64,000 nucleotides of DNA from Planctellipticum variicoloris (GCF_030622045.1 NZ_CP130886.1:868001-932000), one strand, 5' to 3'. Shown: positions 18,912 to 29,328, counted from the first letter of the stretch. The notes: a model not told the origin generated them from the letters alone. Program-made: numbers and translations.

Positions 18912-19100
18912 CTGCTTTATCGGGCATTTCTGCGCAAAAAACTGGCAGAAAATCCATCTGGCAAATCCAGGAGAATTCGTCGTAAACGATTTCTACAGAA
19001 TCTCTTACCGCAAAAAACAGGACGCCCGACCAGTTCTCCCGGCCAAACGGTTTTCGCGCAGAACGGTCCGACTTCGGAACGCTCGAACCGGGCGAAACTG

Positions 19101-20483
19101 TCAGGAGAACTGGAGCTCCAGGGCCAGCCGCTTGACGTCCACAAGCCCCAGCCGATCGGCCTCAATCTGCCGACTTGAGGAAATCAGGACCGGCGATTCG
19201 GCCGCTTCCCGCCCAAGGGTCGGCAGTCGGCCGTGCGAGCCCTTGATGATTCCGGCATCCAGACCGATGACGTCCATGTAGTAGCGGAACCCAAGGAATT
19301 TCTGGGCCAGCCGTCGGGCCATTCGGAGTTTCGGAAACCGAAGCTGCGGGTCAACGAACAGCTCGACCGGGTCGTATCCCGGTTTGCGGTGAATGTCGAT
19401 CGTCCGGGCATAATCCGGAGCAACGCGATCATCGAGCCAGAAGTAATACGTGAACCACGCGCCGGGTGCACTGATCGCAATCAATTCCCCCGAACGTTCG
19501 TGATCGAGTCCGAACTCCCCCTGCTCCGCGCGATCAAGAACCCGTTCGATTCCTGGAGTCTTCTCCAGCAAGGTTTTCACCGCGGCGACATCTTCCGGAT
19601 GCCGGACGTAGACATGAGCCAACTGATGGTCGCTCACCGCAAACGCCCGGCACGCCCCGCAGTCGAGTGTTTCCCAGCCCAGCGGCTCCCGACGGGCCAC
19701 GAGATAGCCCGCTTCCCGCAGCACGCGATTAATCGGAACCGGCTGCGAGACAGCCGTAATGGCGTACTCCGAGACGACGAGGACCTCCATGTCGAGTTCT
19801 CGCGCGGCCTCGATCAGCTTGCCCGCCTCGGCATCCACCTGCCGGATGTCCTCGCGAATCCGCGGATCATCCGGACCGAGACGCTGCAGGTTGTAGTCCA
19901 GATGCGGCAGATAGACGAGGTTCAGACTCGGGCGATATCGCCGCATCACCTCCAGGCTGGCGTCGGCGATCCAGCGCGAGCTGACGATGTCCGCAATCGG
20001 CCCCCAGAATCGGGGCAGCGGAAACACGCCCAGCTTGGATTGCAGCTCGTCGCGCAGCCCCGGCGGCTGACTGTAGGAATCAAAAATCTTCCGGCCGTCG
20101 GCCGGGTAGCTCGGCCGGGGAGTCATCGAGTACTCGACCGGCGCATACATGTTGTACCACCAGAACATCTTGGCGGTCGTGTAGCCGGGATCCCGTTTCT
20201 TGCCGGCTTCGTAGAGCCGCTCCCCCTGGATCAACCGGTTCGACTGCCGCCAGAACATCACTTCCGCCAGATCGCGGAAGTACCAGCCGTTGGCCACAAT
20301 TCCGTGCTCGCGCGGCAGCGTGCCCGTCAGCATCGTCGCCTGCGCGGAGCACGTCACCCCCGGCAGAATGCCGGTCAGCGGCCGAGCGAATCCCTCCGCC
20401 GCCAGGCGGGAAAGATGAGGCGTGTCCGGCCCCAGCATGTCGTAAGTCAGACCGACGACGTCGAGAATCAGCAGAGGACGCAT
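19101..20483 (-). CDS. alkaline phosphatase superfamily protein (type I phosphodiesterase/nucleotide pyrophosphatase family)
   Basis: The 460-aa protein begins MRPLLILDVVGLTYDMLG, where Asp8 corresponds to the first metal ligand. It has GVTCSAQATMLTGTLPREHG, in which Thr/Ser around residues 44-46 is the candidate nucleophile of the family, and YLPHLDYNLQRLGPDD and VVSEYAITAVSQPVPIN as further ligand regions. The last carries Glu in place of the usual Asp of SDHG, while DHQLAHVYVRH and DHERSGELI come later. No signal peptide is present, so it is probably cytoplasmic. Homologues hydrolyse phosphodiester or pyrophosphate bonds, and some occur in ebo biosynthetic clusters, which are not seen here. 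The substrate is unknown. The next gene on this strand ends 52 bp upstream. Confidence 0.85.
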   Translation of the reverse strand: MRPLLILDVVGLTYDMLGPDTPHLSRLAAEGFARPLTGILPGVTCSAQATMLTGTLPREHGIVANGWYFRDLAEVMFWRQSNRLIQGERLYEAGKKRDPGYTTAKMFWWYNMYAPVEYSMTPRPSYPADGRKIFDSYSQPPGLRDELQSKLGVFPLPRFWGPIADIVSSRWIADASLEVMRRYRPSLNLVYLPHLDYNLQRLGPDDPRIREDIRQVDAEAGKLIEAARELDMEVLVVSEYAITAVSQPVPINRVLREAGYLVARREPLGWETLDCGACRAFAVSDHQLAHVYVRHPEDVAAVKTLLEKTPGIERVLDRAEQGEFGLDHERSGELIAISAPGAWFTYYFWLDDRVAPDYARTIDIHRKPGYDPVELFVDPQLRFPKLRMARRLAQKFLGFRYYMDVIGLDAGIIKGSHGRLPTLGREAAESPVLISSSRQIEADRLGLVDVKRLALELQFS

Positions 20484-20535
20484 GCAGAGTGGCTCTTGGG
20501 GCGAGTCGAAAAAATTTCACGCAACGACGCGACCC

Positions 20536-21342
20536 TCAGGATGCAATCCCGTGTCGCTCCAGAAACGACGTCACAGCGGCATTCACCGCGTCCGGCTGTT
20601 CCAGCGGAGCCATGTGTCCGGCTCCCGGGACCGGCACGAACTCCGCCCCCGGAATCTGCCCGGCCAGGAACTGCATCTCGGCCAGCGGCGAAATCGCGTC
20701 CTCCTCGCCGCAGATCACGAGCGTCGGAACCGCAATCGTGCCGAGCGAAGCGGTCAGGTCCGGACGCTCTGCCATCCCCCGCTGCGCCGCTGCGATCCCG
20801 CGCGGGGAACCGGCCAGGATCACGTCGCGAACCTGATCGACCGCCATCGGATTCTGCTCGTTCGTCCGGCTGCCAAACAGTCGCGGCAGCATCGATTCGG
20901 CGATCACCCGCGGCCCATCAGTCAGCACCCGGTCCGCCAACGTCAGCCGGTTGGCAGCAGCTTCGGGGACGTCGGCCTGGCTGCGGCAATCACAGAGGAT
21001 CAGCGCCCGTAACCGCTCCGGAGCCTTCTTCGCCAGCAACAGCGAAAGATACCCCCCCATCGACAGCCCGCAAATCGTCGCTGGCTCCGTGATCTGCAGC
21101 ACGTCAAGCAATGCCAGCACATCGTCCGCCAACTGGTCCATCGTCGTTTTGTCACTGGCGCCGCCCGTCCGGCCGAAACCCCGCAGATCCGGGATCAGGA
21201 CGCGACAGCGGCCAGCGAGGGCAGCAGCCTGATGCCGCCACATCCGATGGTCGAGCGGCATGCCATGCAGGAAGATGACCGGAGCCCCCTCCCCCTGATC
21301 AATGTAGAAGACTGAGAGGTCGGCAATTTGAGCAGTCGCCAC
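20536..21342 (-). CDS. alpha/beta hydrolase
   Basis: The 268-aa single-domain hydrolase shows the oxyanion-hole segment VIFLHGMPLDHRMW, then RVLIPDLRGFGRTGG, the nucleophile elbow ICGLSMGGYLS (Ser94), the acid EEDAISP (Asp215) and the His in VPGAGHMAPLEQPD (His243). The triad is complete. There is no signal peptide. It resembles 3-oxoadipate enol-lactonase or haloperoxidase-like members, but the substrate cannot be assigned. It lies upstream of the phosphodiesterase gene on the same strand with a 52-bp gap, so the two may be cotranscribed. Confidence 0.9.
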   Translation of the reverse strand: MATAQIADLSVFYIDQGEGAPVIFLHGMPLDHRMWRHQAAALAGRCRVLIPDLRGFGRTGGASDKTTMDQLADDVLALLDVLQITEPATICGLSMGGYLSLLLAKKAPERLRALILCDCRSQADVPEAAANRLTLADRVLTDGPRVIAESMLPRLFGSRTNEQNPMAVDQVRDVILAGSPRGIAAAQRGMAERPDLTASLGTIAVPTLVICGEEDAISPLAEMQFLAGQIPGAEFVPVPGAGHMAPLEQPDAVNAAVTSFLERHGIAS

Positions 21343-21452
21343 GGAAGCTCCTCCGGAAATGTCTGGCGGTCAGTCACGTCGAACGGATCTCGGAGCCAGT
21401 ATAGCGCCGCGACCCCGGGAAGACTTCCAATCGCGCACCAGGTTTTTCATCG

Positions 21453-21470
21453 TTGGCACGCTCCTTGCCT
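21453..21470 (+). promoter_or_regulatory. sigma-54 (RpoN) -24/-12 promoter element
   Basis: The sequence TTGGCACGCTCCTTGCCT matches the sigma-54 consensus (TGGCACG-N4-TTGC) completely. The GG at 21455-21456 and the GC at 21467-21468 are separated by the required 10 nt. Transcription would start near 21480 and run rightward, away from the alpha/beta hydrolase start at 21342. The first clear gene downstream is clpC, about 615 nt further. Between them are a 46-codon ORF and two hairpins. Confidence 0.7.
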
Positions 21471-21520
21471 CTTTGGAAGTCGGGCACTAGAATTCGAAGC
21501 GTGCTCACAGGATCCGATTC

Positions 21521-21661
21521 ATGGCCGATCCCGCTGTCAGGTTTGAACTTACGACAACCGCTGGCGAGCCCTTCGCCGACGATTGCCCGCCGTTCTGGCA
21601 GGCCCGCGGGGAAGGCTCACGTCAGACTGCCAATCGGTGTTGTGCAACCTTTTCGATCTGA
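21521..21661 (+). CDS. possible 46-aa small ORF downstream of the sigma-54 element
   Basis: ATG 21521 is preceded by CAGGA about 8 nt upstream and opens a frame of 46 codons ending at TGA 21659-21661. The peptide begins MADPAVRFELTTTAGEPF and contains three cysteines (DDCPPFW, NRCCATF). It has no recognisable domain. It is listed because it is the first translatable unit after the sigma-54 element. It could equally be chance, or the degraded remnant of a gene. Confidence 0.25.
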   Translation: MADPAVRFELTTTAGEPFADDCPPFWQARGEGSRQTANRCCATFSI

Positions 21662-21970
21662 AGCATCTGGCGCGACAAATTGACACGCTTGCGACAGTTG
21701 TAGGGGCGGCAGGCATCGCGCGGGCAGCGACGACGGACAGATCTGGAATGCGAACCGGGCGTTCCCGATGGAAGCAAGTCACCGGGCTCGGGTTTCGAGT
21801 GCCGGAACGGTGGGTGTGACCTAGGATTCCGGAAATTTGATAGAGGCGAGGACGGCGGCGAGTGGCGGGACGGCAGGAATTGCAGGTGGCTGCGAACACC
21901 GGATTCCAGTCCGTGTCGAAACTCCAAGTGCTCCTCGATCGGGATGACAGGGCAGCGGAATCCCGTCCGA

Positions 21971-22034
21971 CCGGAACCCGGGACTGTCCCGGTGTCCGGC
22001 GGAGGATCAGATCGGCGACAGGGCCGATCTGGTC
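21971..22034 (+). promoter_or_regulatory. two consecutive stem-loops in the clpC leader
   Basis: Hairpin 1 (21971-21999) pairs CCGGA-CCCGGGA with TCCCGG-TCCGG around a 3-nt loop with small internal mismatches. Hairpin 2 (22005-22034) has a 12-bp stem with one G-U pair and the 6-nt loop GACAGG. They lie 60-125 nt upstream of the clpC start. Neither is followed by a T-run, so a leader-control role or pause/attenuation is as likely as termination. No CIRCE or other heat-shock operator was seen. Confidence 0.5.
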
Positions 22035-22094
22035 TTGAGTGTTCGACAGGACGTCGAGCCGCCTGAACGAAGAAACCTCGAAGGAGGCTGCGAG

Positions 22095-24620
<2,526 letters not shown>

Positions 24621-24649
24621 CGCCGATTGCTGAAGTCTTGAAGCAATGA

Positions 24650-24677
24650 GCCCCGCGGCCGATTTCGGCCGCGGGGC
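24650..24677 (+). terminator. intrinsic terminator after clpC
   Basis: A perfect 13-bp GC-rich stem (GCCCCGCGGCCGA with its complement) closes a 2-nt TT loop and is followed by TTT-CCG. It begins 29 nt after the clpC stop codon. Confidence 0.85.
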
Positions 24678-24680
24678 TTT

Positions 24681-24910
24681 CCGTATTTGGTGATTGGTTC
24701 TTTGCGATTTGTGATTAGCTCTCTGTTGTTTGTTGTTGGCAAACAAACCTCGTTCCCAGACTCCGCCTGGGAACGCACTCTTCAGACGCTCCGCGTCCTC
24801 TTCTTCTTCCCGGCTTCTCCGCACTCGCCACGCGCCACTCCTCACTCGCCACCCCTTCGTCTTCCTCCCCATCCACCATCCACTACCCACCAACCACCTC
24901 TTATGTGAAT
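24681..24910. repeat. low-complexity intergenic tract containing repeat copy 2
   Basis: The tract starts with a G/T-rich segment (24686-24742: repeated TTTG, TGTTG and GATT words), then the second copy of the double-hairpin repeat at 24746-24803, and then a C/A/T-rich segment (24818-24905: repeated CACTC, CCATCC and CCACC words) with almost no G. The composition switches strand bias across the repeat. A similar C-rich segment recurs at about 25285-25375. No gene is supported. Confidence 0.65.
24746..24803. repeat. dispersed double-hairpin repeat, copy 2 of 2 in the window
   Basis: This copy reads AACCTCGTTCCCAGACTCCG at its start and pairs GTTCCCAG with CTGGGAAC, followed by GACGCTCCGCGTC. 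It differs from the copy at 12834-12893 by a few substitutions and a 1-nt shift while keeping both hairpins. Compensation within the stems was not fully examined. Confidence 0.8.
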
Positions 24911-25002
24911 TCCGCGCAACAAACCCGCTATAGATGACGGGGACATAGGAGCATGCGCGTCGGCAGTCCGCTGCCGGCGTTCCGGACGATTCCCGTCAAA
25001 CC

Positions 25003-25087
25003 GGGCCTGATCAGGGCCCAGCGACGGGCTTTCCGCAAGGAGAGCCCGAGGGGCGCACCCCGTGTGCGCACAGCCTCGACGTCGAGC
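25003..25087. other. array of five consecutive stem-loops, candidate structured RNA or repeat
   Basis: Five short hairpins follow one another with 1-7 nt between them: 25003-25019 (GGGCC/GGCCC around TGATCA), 25026-25047 (stem closed by a GCAA tetraloop), 25050-25061 (GGGG/CCCC with CGCA loop), 25062-25071 (GTG/CAC) and 25073-25087 (CTCGA/TCGAG). A further long hairpin with an A-rich loop is at 25180-25217. The stretch is upstream of rplM. The open frames across it have no recognisable protein content. Confidence 0.5.
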
Positions 25088-25179
25088 TTTTCCCGTTCAC
25101 CCGGCCGCAAGTCCGGCGAACCTGATCAAGTGTTTGAAACGCCGGGACTTCCACCGGTGCAACATCACCGCCAGACGGA

Positions 25180-25217
25180 CTCCGGCGGGGAGAACGTAAA
25201 AAACTCCCCCGCCGGAG
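25180..25217. other. long hairpin with A-rich loop upstream of rplM
   Basis: CTCCGGCGGGGAG (25180-25192) pairs with CTCCCCCGCCGGAG (25204-25217) with a 1-nt bulge, closing the loop AACGTAAAAAA. It is not followed by a T-run on the plus strand. It may belong to the same structured or repeated element as the hairpin array 100 bp before it, or may terminate a leftward or rightward transcript. Confidence 0.5.
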
Positions 25218-25590
25218 CCGATCGCGGTACGTACGGTGGACGCCCTTTTGCTTAGGGCGGGCCCCCGCCTGCCGAATTGCGGCATCCCCAACAGACCAAC
25301 TCTCCCATCCCACCCCCTCTCCTCACGATCCACCATCCACGACCCACTCTCCTTCCTCATCCCTCTCGATTTCCGTCCCCGTCGCTCAGGTCGGCGAAGA
25401 ATTTCCGTCGCGCTGTTGAACGGTCCGGGCGGAGTCGATATCCTCTCCGATTCGCATTCGGCCCACGTTGCGCTCCGTGCACGTGTCTCGGCCGTGATGC
25501 CGCATTCGGGTAGTACCGCCCTGGCGTTCGCACGAAGTGCTTTCGTGACAGCAAGTTGGGGTGTTGAGAGTCAGACAGAAGGTCGTTGCA

Positions 25591-26088
25591 GTGACATCCC
25601 AGCAGACCAGCTTCGTGAAGCCGGCCAATATCAAGCCGCAGTGGTTCGTGGTGGACGCCGAAGATCAGATCGTCGGTCGTCTGGCGACTAAGCTCGCAAC
25701 CGTCCTGATGGGCAAGCACAAGCCCGAATACACGCCTCACGTTGACACCGGCGATTACATCGTCGTGATCAACGCGGATAAGGTCCGTTTCTCCGGCAGC
25801 CCGATGGTCCACAAGGATCACCCGGCTTTCACGGACAAAATGGCCAAGAAAAAGTACAAGTGGTACACCGGCTGGGCGGGTGGTGGTCGCGAGATTACCG
25901 CCATCAAGCTCTGGGAGAAGCGTCCTGAGGACATTCTGCTCAAGGCCGTCAAGCGGATGATGCCTAAGAACGCGCTGGCCCGGCACATGCTGGACAAGCT
26001 GAAGCTGTACTCCGGCACGGCGCACCCGCATCAGGCCCAGCAGCCGCAGCCGATGCCCGCCCACCTGATGCCCGCCGTCCGCGAATAG
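25591..26088 (+). CDS. rplM: 50S ribosomal protein L13
   Basis: L13 is an early-assembly large-subunit protein. The 165-aa product has the family pattern [36 protein letters not shown] and [20 protein letters not shown], followed by a Gln/Pro-rich C-terminal extension ([20 protein letters not shown]) beyond the usual length of about 142 aa. GTG 25591 ([10 protein letters not shown]) is preferred over GTG 25561, because AGAAGG lies about 9 nt before it. It forms an operon with rpsI, 68 bp downstream, as in most bacteria. Confidence 0.97.
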   Translation: MTSQQTSFVKPANIKPQWFVVDAEDQIVGRLATKLATVLMGKHKPEYTPHVDTGDYIVVINADKVRFSGSPMVHKDHPAFTDKMAKKKYKWYTGWAGGGREITAIKLWEKRPEDILLKAVKRMMPKNALARHMLDKLKLYSGTAHPHQAQQPQPMPAHLMPAVRE

Positions 26089-26156
26089 CCCCTGACGCGG
26101 TCCGCCTGGCTGAATATTGGTTTCCAGTCACCGTAATTTCTCCGACGAGCGATGTC

Positions 26157-26702
26157 ATGAGCGACGAGATCACAACTTCTCCGGAAGCGACTCCGGCCTC
26201 TCCGGAAGTCACGGCCACCGCCGCTTCGGAGCTGACGTTTTCCGGCACCGATCAGCCGCTGGCTGCGGATGCTCCCGCACCGGCTCCCGTCATTCAGCGC
26301 GGCAAGCTGGACCGTTTCGGCGTGGCGATGGGAACCGGCCGCCGCAAGACGGCGGTCGCCCGCGTGCGGCTGCGCCCGGGCAACGGTAAGTTCGAAGTCA
26401 ACGGCCGGCAGATGGGCGAGTTCTTCTGCATCGAGCGCGACCGCCTGACGGTGGAGGCGCCGCTGCGGGCGACCGACAAGCTCGGCCAGGTCGACGTCTG
26501 GGTGCGGGTGCATGGTGGCGGGACGACCGGCCAGGCCGGCGCGATTGTTCTGGGCATTGCCCGTGCGCTGGAGGCTCTGAACCCCAGCCTGCATGCGACG
26601 CTGAGCGAAGGGTCGTTCCTGACTCGCGACAGCCGTATGGTCGAGCGTAAGAAGTACGGCTTCAAGAAGGCCCGTCGCAGCTTCCAGTTCTCGAAGCGCT
26701 GA
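26157..26702 (+). CDS. rpsI: 30S ribosomal protein S9
   Basis: S9 contacts the P-site tRNA through its C-terminal tail. The 181-aa product carries a non-conserved N-terminal extension of about 50 residues rich in Ala, Pro, Thr and Ser ([18 protein letters not shown]), then the S9 core: [59 protein letters not shown], and the C-terminal [12 protein letters not shown]. The terminal Lys-Arg is conserved. It follows rplM, and a strong terminator closes the operon. Confidence 0.97.
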   Translation: MSDEITTSPEATPASPEVTATAASELTFSGTDQPLAADAPAPAPVIQRGKLDRFGVAMGTGRRKTAVARVRLRPGNGKFEVNGRQMGEFFCIERDRLTVEAPLRATDKLGQVDVWVRVHGGGTTGQAGAIVLGIARALEALNPSLHATLSEGSFLTRDSRMVERKKYGFKKARRSFQFSKR

Positions 26703-26758
26703 TTTTCCGACTCGATCACAGCCGGCGCCGCCTGCTGTCGAGAGGATGCGAATATCCA

Positions 26759-26792
26759 AGCCCCGTCGGAGTTTTCCGTACGGGGCTTTTTC
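26759..26792 (+). terminator. intrinsic terminator after rplM-rpsI
   Basis: AGCCCCGT-CGGA pairs with TCCGTACGGGGCT with a single bulged A around a short GTTT loop, followed by a run of five T. It lies about 57 nt after the rpsI stop codon. Confidence 0.88.
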
Positions 26793-26874
26793 CTTAGCTC
26801 CAGCACGGCCTGGCAGCGGCCTGAAACCGCGCCTCGCCGTATGCCGCTGACGGCGTCCCCGGGAGAAGCGTCGG

Positions 26875-28236
26875 ATGTATAACCCGCTGCTGCAACCGGA
26901 CCTGAAGCTGATGCTTCAGGAGAACGACGAGCTGGGCCTCTGTGAATTCTGCAACGTCCTGTACCCGGTCGTGGTGGCCGAGGTGCTGGACGGTATGGAA
27001 CCGGACGAGGTCTGGCGCGTTCTGAACGCGTGCGACGTTCACCGCCGGGCCGAAATCTTCGAGTTCATCGTTCCGCACCAGCAGATGGATCTGGTCGAGT
27101 CCGTCGACAAGAAGGAACTGTCCCGGTTGATCGAGGCGATGGCCCCGGACGATCGCGTCGACCTCCTGGAGAATATGCCCGAAGAGCAGGTCGAGGCGCT
27201 GCTGCCTCTCGTGGCCCAGGCCGAACGGGACGACATCCGGCGACTGCTGTCGTACCCCGAGGGTTCCGCCGGCTCGATCATGACGACCGAGTATGCGTCG
27301 CTCCCGGAAGACATCACCGTCCGGGAAGCCCTCGACCGGCTGCGCCAGCAGGCGCCCAATCGCGAAACGATTTACTACGTCTACGTGCTCGACGAAAAAC
27401 GCCGGCTCGACGGCGTGATCACGTTGCGGCAGTTGATTCTGTCCCGGCCGACGGTGGTCCTGGTCGACCTGATGCGTCGCAACCCCGTCGTGGTGCACGT
27501 CGAAGACGACAAGGTCGAGGCGGCCCGGCAGCTCGCGCGGTTCGACCTGCTGGCCCTGCCGGTCGTCGACGACCAGAACCGGCTCGTCGGCATGATCACC
27601 CACGACGACGTGCTCGACGTCGTGCAGGAGGAGGCCGACGAAGACGCCTATCGTCAGTCGGCCATCCAGCCCCTCGAACACAGCTACTTCGATACGCCGC
27701 TGCTCGAAATCGCCTGGAAGCGCGGCATCTGGCTGATGCTGCTGGCGTTCTTTGCGCTGCTGACCGCCGGCATCCAGGACCTGTTCGACGGCGTGACGGA
27801 AAGCCACAAGTTCCTGGCGCTGTTCCTGCCGCTCGTCCTGGCCAGCGGCGGCAACACGGGATCGCAGTCGGCCACGCTGGTCATTCGCGCGATTGCCGTC
27901 GCGGTGATGGACCGGCACGCCCGGTTTCAACTGGCCCGCCGCGAGTTCTTGACGGGATTGATGCTGGGGAGCTGCCTGGCGCTGTTTTCCTTTGTCTCGA
28001 TCCACTGGATCTTCGGCCAGACCGTCATGGAATCCGCCGTGGTGGCGGCGACGATCGGCATGGTCGTCACAATGGGGACGTTGACCGGGTCGATGCTGCC
28101 GCTGGTCTTCAAACACATCGGGATGGATCCCGCGATCATGTCAAATCCCCTGATCGCGGCTCTGAGCGATATGCTGGGAGTGGTGATCTACTACACGATC
28201 GCCTCGCTGGTGCTGGACCGTATTCTGGCGGGATAA
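26875..28236 (+). CDS. mgtE: magnesium transporter MgtE
   Basis: MgtE is a Mg2+ channel of the inner membrane, gated by cytoplasmic Mg. The 453-aa protein has the N-domain (superhelical MgtE_N, residues about 1-130, e.g. EFIVPHQQMDLVESVDKKEL), tandem CBS domains (about 140-255, SIMTTEYASLPEDITVREAL and VVVHVEDDKVEAARQLARFD), the plug helix, and a five-helix pore domain. The signature LASGGNTGSQSATLVIRA and the late Asp in PLIAALSDMLGVVIYY match the Mg-binding pore. The 85-bp upstream gap is too short for an M-box-type Mg riboswitch. The ATL-EndoV fusion gene follows closely on the same strand. Confidence 0.97.
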   Translation: MYNPLLQPDLKLMLQENDELGLCEFCNVLYPVVVAEVLDGMEPDEVWRVLNACDVHRRAEIFEFIVPHQQMDLVESVDKKELSRLIEAMAPDDRVDLLENMPEEQVEALLPLVAQAERDDIRRLLSYPEGSAGSIMTTEYASLPEDITVREALDRLRQQAPNRETIYYVYVLDEKRRLDGVITLRQLILSRPTVVLVDLMRRNPVVVHVEDDKVEAARQLARFDLLALPVVDDQNRLVGMITHDDVLDVVQEEADEDAYRQSAIQPLEHSYFDTPLLEIAWKRGIWLMLLAFFALLTAGIQDLFDGVTESHKFLALFLPLVLASGGNTGSQSATLVIRAIAVAVMDRHARFQLARREFLTGLMLGSCLALFSFVSIHWIFGQTVMESAVVAATIGMVVTMGTLTGSMLPLVFKHIGMDPAIMSNPLIAALSDMLGVVIYYTIASLVLDRILAG

Positions 28237-28239
28237 CGA

Positions 28240-29328
28240 TTGAAGCGCGAAATCCGAAATTCGAAAGCGCCCCGAAGCACAGACGCCAGATCTCAAACGA
28301 ATCTACGAGCAGTGCTTCCGGAGATTCCCGATCTGCGACAGAGTCTGGCGGACCTGGCCCGGCAGATTCCGTGCGGCACGGTAACGACGTTCGGCGACCT
28401 GGCAAAAGGACTCGGGGACGTTGCCGCAGCCCGCTGGGTGGCCACCGTGCTGGCGGAATCTCCGGCGGATCTTCCCTGGCAACGCGTGATCCTGCGAACC
28501 AACTGCTGGCCGGGGCGTGACTCCGCCCGGCAGAAGTTGCAGCGAAAGCTCCTGGCCGCCGAAGGAGTTGCGGGAGACGCGGCCGGAGTCGCCCGGGACG
28601 TCCCGCGATTCACGGAGTTTTCCGGACCCCGCCCGCTGGCTCTGCTGAGCGACTGGCAGCGGGAATCGGCGCAGCATGTGGAGCGGTCCCCTCTGCGACA
28701 GCGGCCTGCGACGCTTGCAGGACTGGACATCTCCTATGCTACTCCCGACCTGGCGGTCGCCGCCTGGGTACAGTCTCCCCGGAACGCTCCCCGGCAGCAG
28801 GTTGAGTTGACGATTTCTTCTCTGGTGACGTTTCCTTACATCACCGGCTACCTGACCTTTCGGGAGTTGCCGGTGCTGCTGGAACTGGTCCGTGCCGCTG
28901 AACGAGAGGGGCTGGCCGCGGATGTGCTGCTGGTCGACGGCAGCGGCGTCCTGCACCCGCGACGGGCGGGGATTGCAACGGCCCTGGGCGCTCTCACGGG
29001 ACTTCCGACGATTGGCGTCACGAAGCACCACCTGTACGGAAAGGCGGAAGCGGCCCGGGATGAGATCGTCACCTGGCTCCAACAGGATGGCGAACGCCTC
29101 GGGGCACGGTTGCAGCCACCCGGGCGCAAAACGCCGCTGTACGTCTCAGTCGGCCACGGACTGTCGCTGGAGCAGGCGGTCGAACTGGTGGAGGAGTCGC
29201 TCGACGACAGCGGTCAGCCGGGCCTGATTCGCGCCGCCGACGGCATCAGCCGGGCCACGGCGAGGATTCTGAGCCGCCAGGCGGGCGGCTACGCCGGGGG
29301 GGCTTCAACGACGACATCCGCGGACTGA
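28240..29328 (+). CDS. fusion of an alkyltransferase-like (ATL) domain with endonuclease V
   Basis: The 362-aa protein joins two repair modules. Residues about 30-95 match the DNA-binding half of O6-alkylguanine transferases: IPCGTVTTFGDLAKGLGD, AAARWVATVLAESP, then PWQRV. Trp80 stands where MGMT has its acceptor Cys (PCHR), as in ATL proteins, which bind but do not repair O6-alkylguanine. Residues about 135-350 are endonuclease V (cleaves next to deoxyinosine): AGLDISYA (Asp163), YLTFREL (Glu209), LLVDGSGVLHPRRAG (Asp233) and IRAADGIS (Asp334). The catalytic acids are present. The frame begins at TTG 28240, 3 nt after mgtE; GTG 28312 is an alternative start. The 3' end overlaps the convergent neighbour by 40 nt. 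Confidence 0.87.
   Translation: MKREIRNSKAPRSTDARSQTNLRAVLPEIPDLRQSLADLARQIPCGTVTTFGDLAKGLGDVAAARWVATVLAESPADLPWQRVILRTNCWPGRDSARQKLQRKLLAAEGVAGDAAGVARDVPRFTEFSGPRPLALLSDWQRESAQHVERSPLRQRPATLAGLDISYATPDLAVAAWVQSPRNAPRQQVELTISSLVTFPYITGYLTFRELPVLLELVRAAEREGLAADVLLVDGSGVLHPRRAGIATALGALTGLPTIGVTKHHLYGKAEAARDEIVTWLQQDGERLGARLQPPGRKTPLYVSVGHGLSLEQAVELVEESLDDSGQPGLIRAADGISRATARILSRQAGGYAGGASTTTSAD

Noticed and set aside
21678-21705. TTGACA as a sigma-70 promoter upstream of clpC
   Set aside because: A -35-like hexamer is present but no -10 hexamer lies at 16-18 nt. The sequence there is G-rich.
24953-25255. Possible plus-strand 100-codon gene in the gap before rplM
   Set aside because: The translation is a poorly structured mix of Arg, Pro, Ser and Gly across the hairpin array. 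No ribosome-binding site or family is seen, so it is treated as non-coding.
26790-26874. Mg-sensing riboswitch before mgtE
   Set aside because: Only 85 bp separate the rpsI terminator from mgtE, too short for M-box aptamers, and no M-box-like stem pattern was seen.
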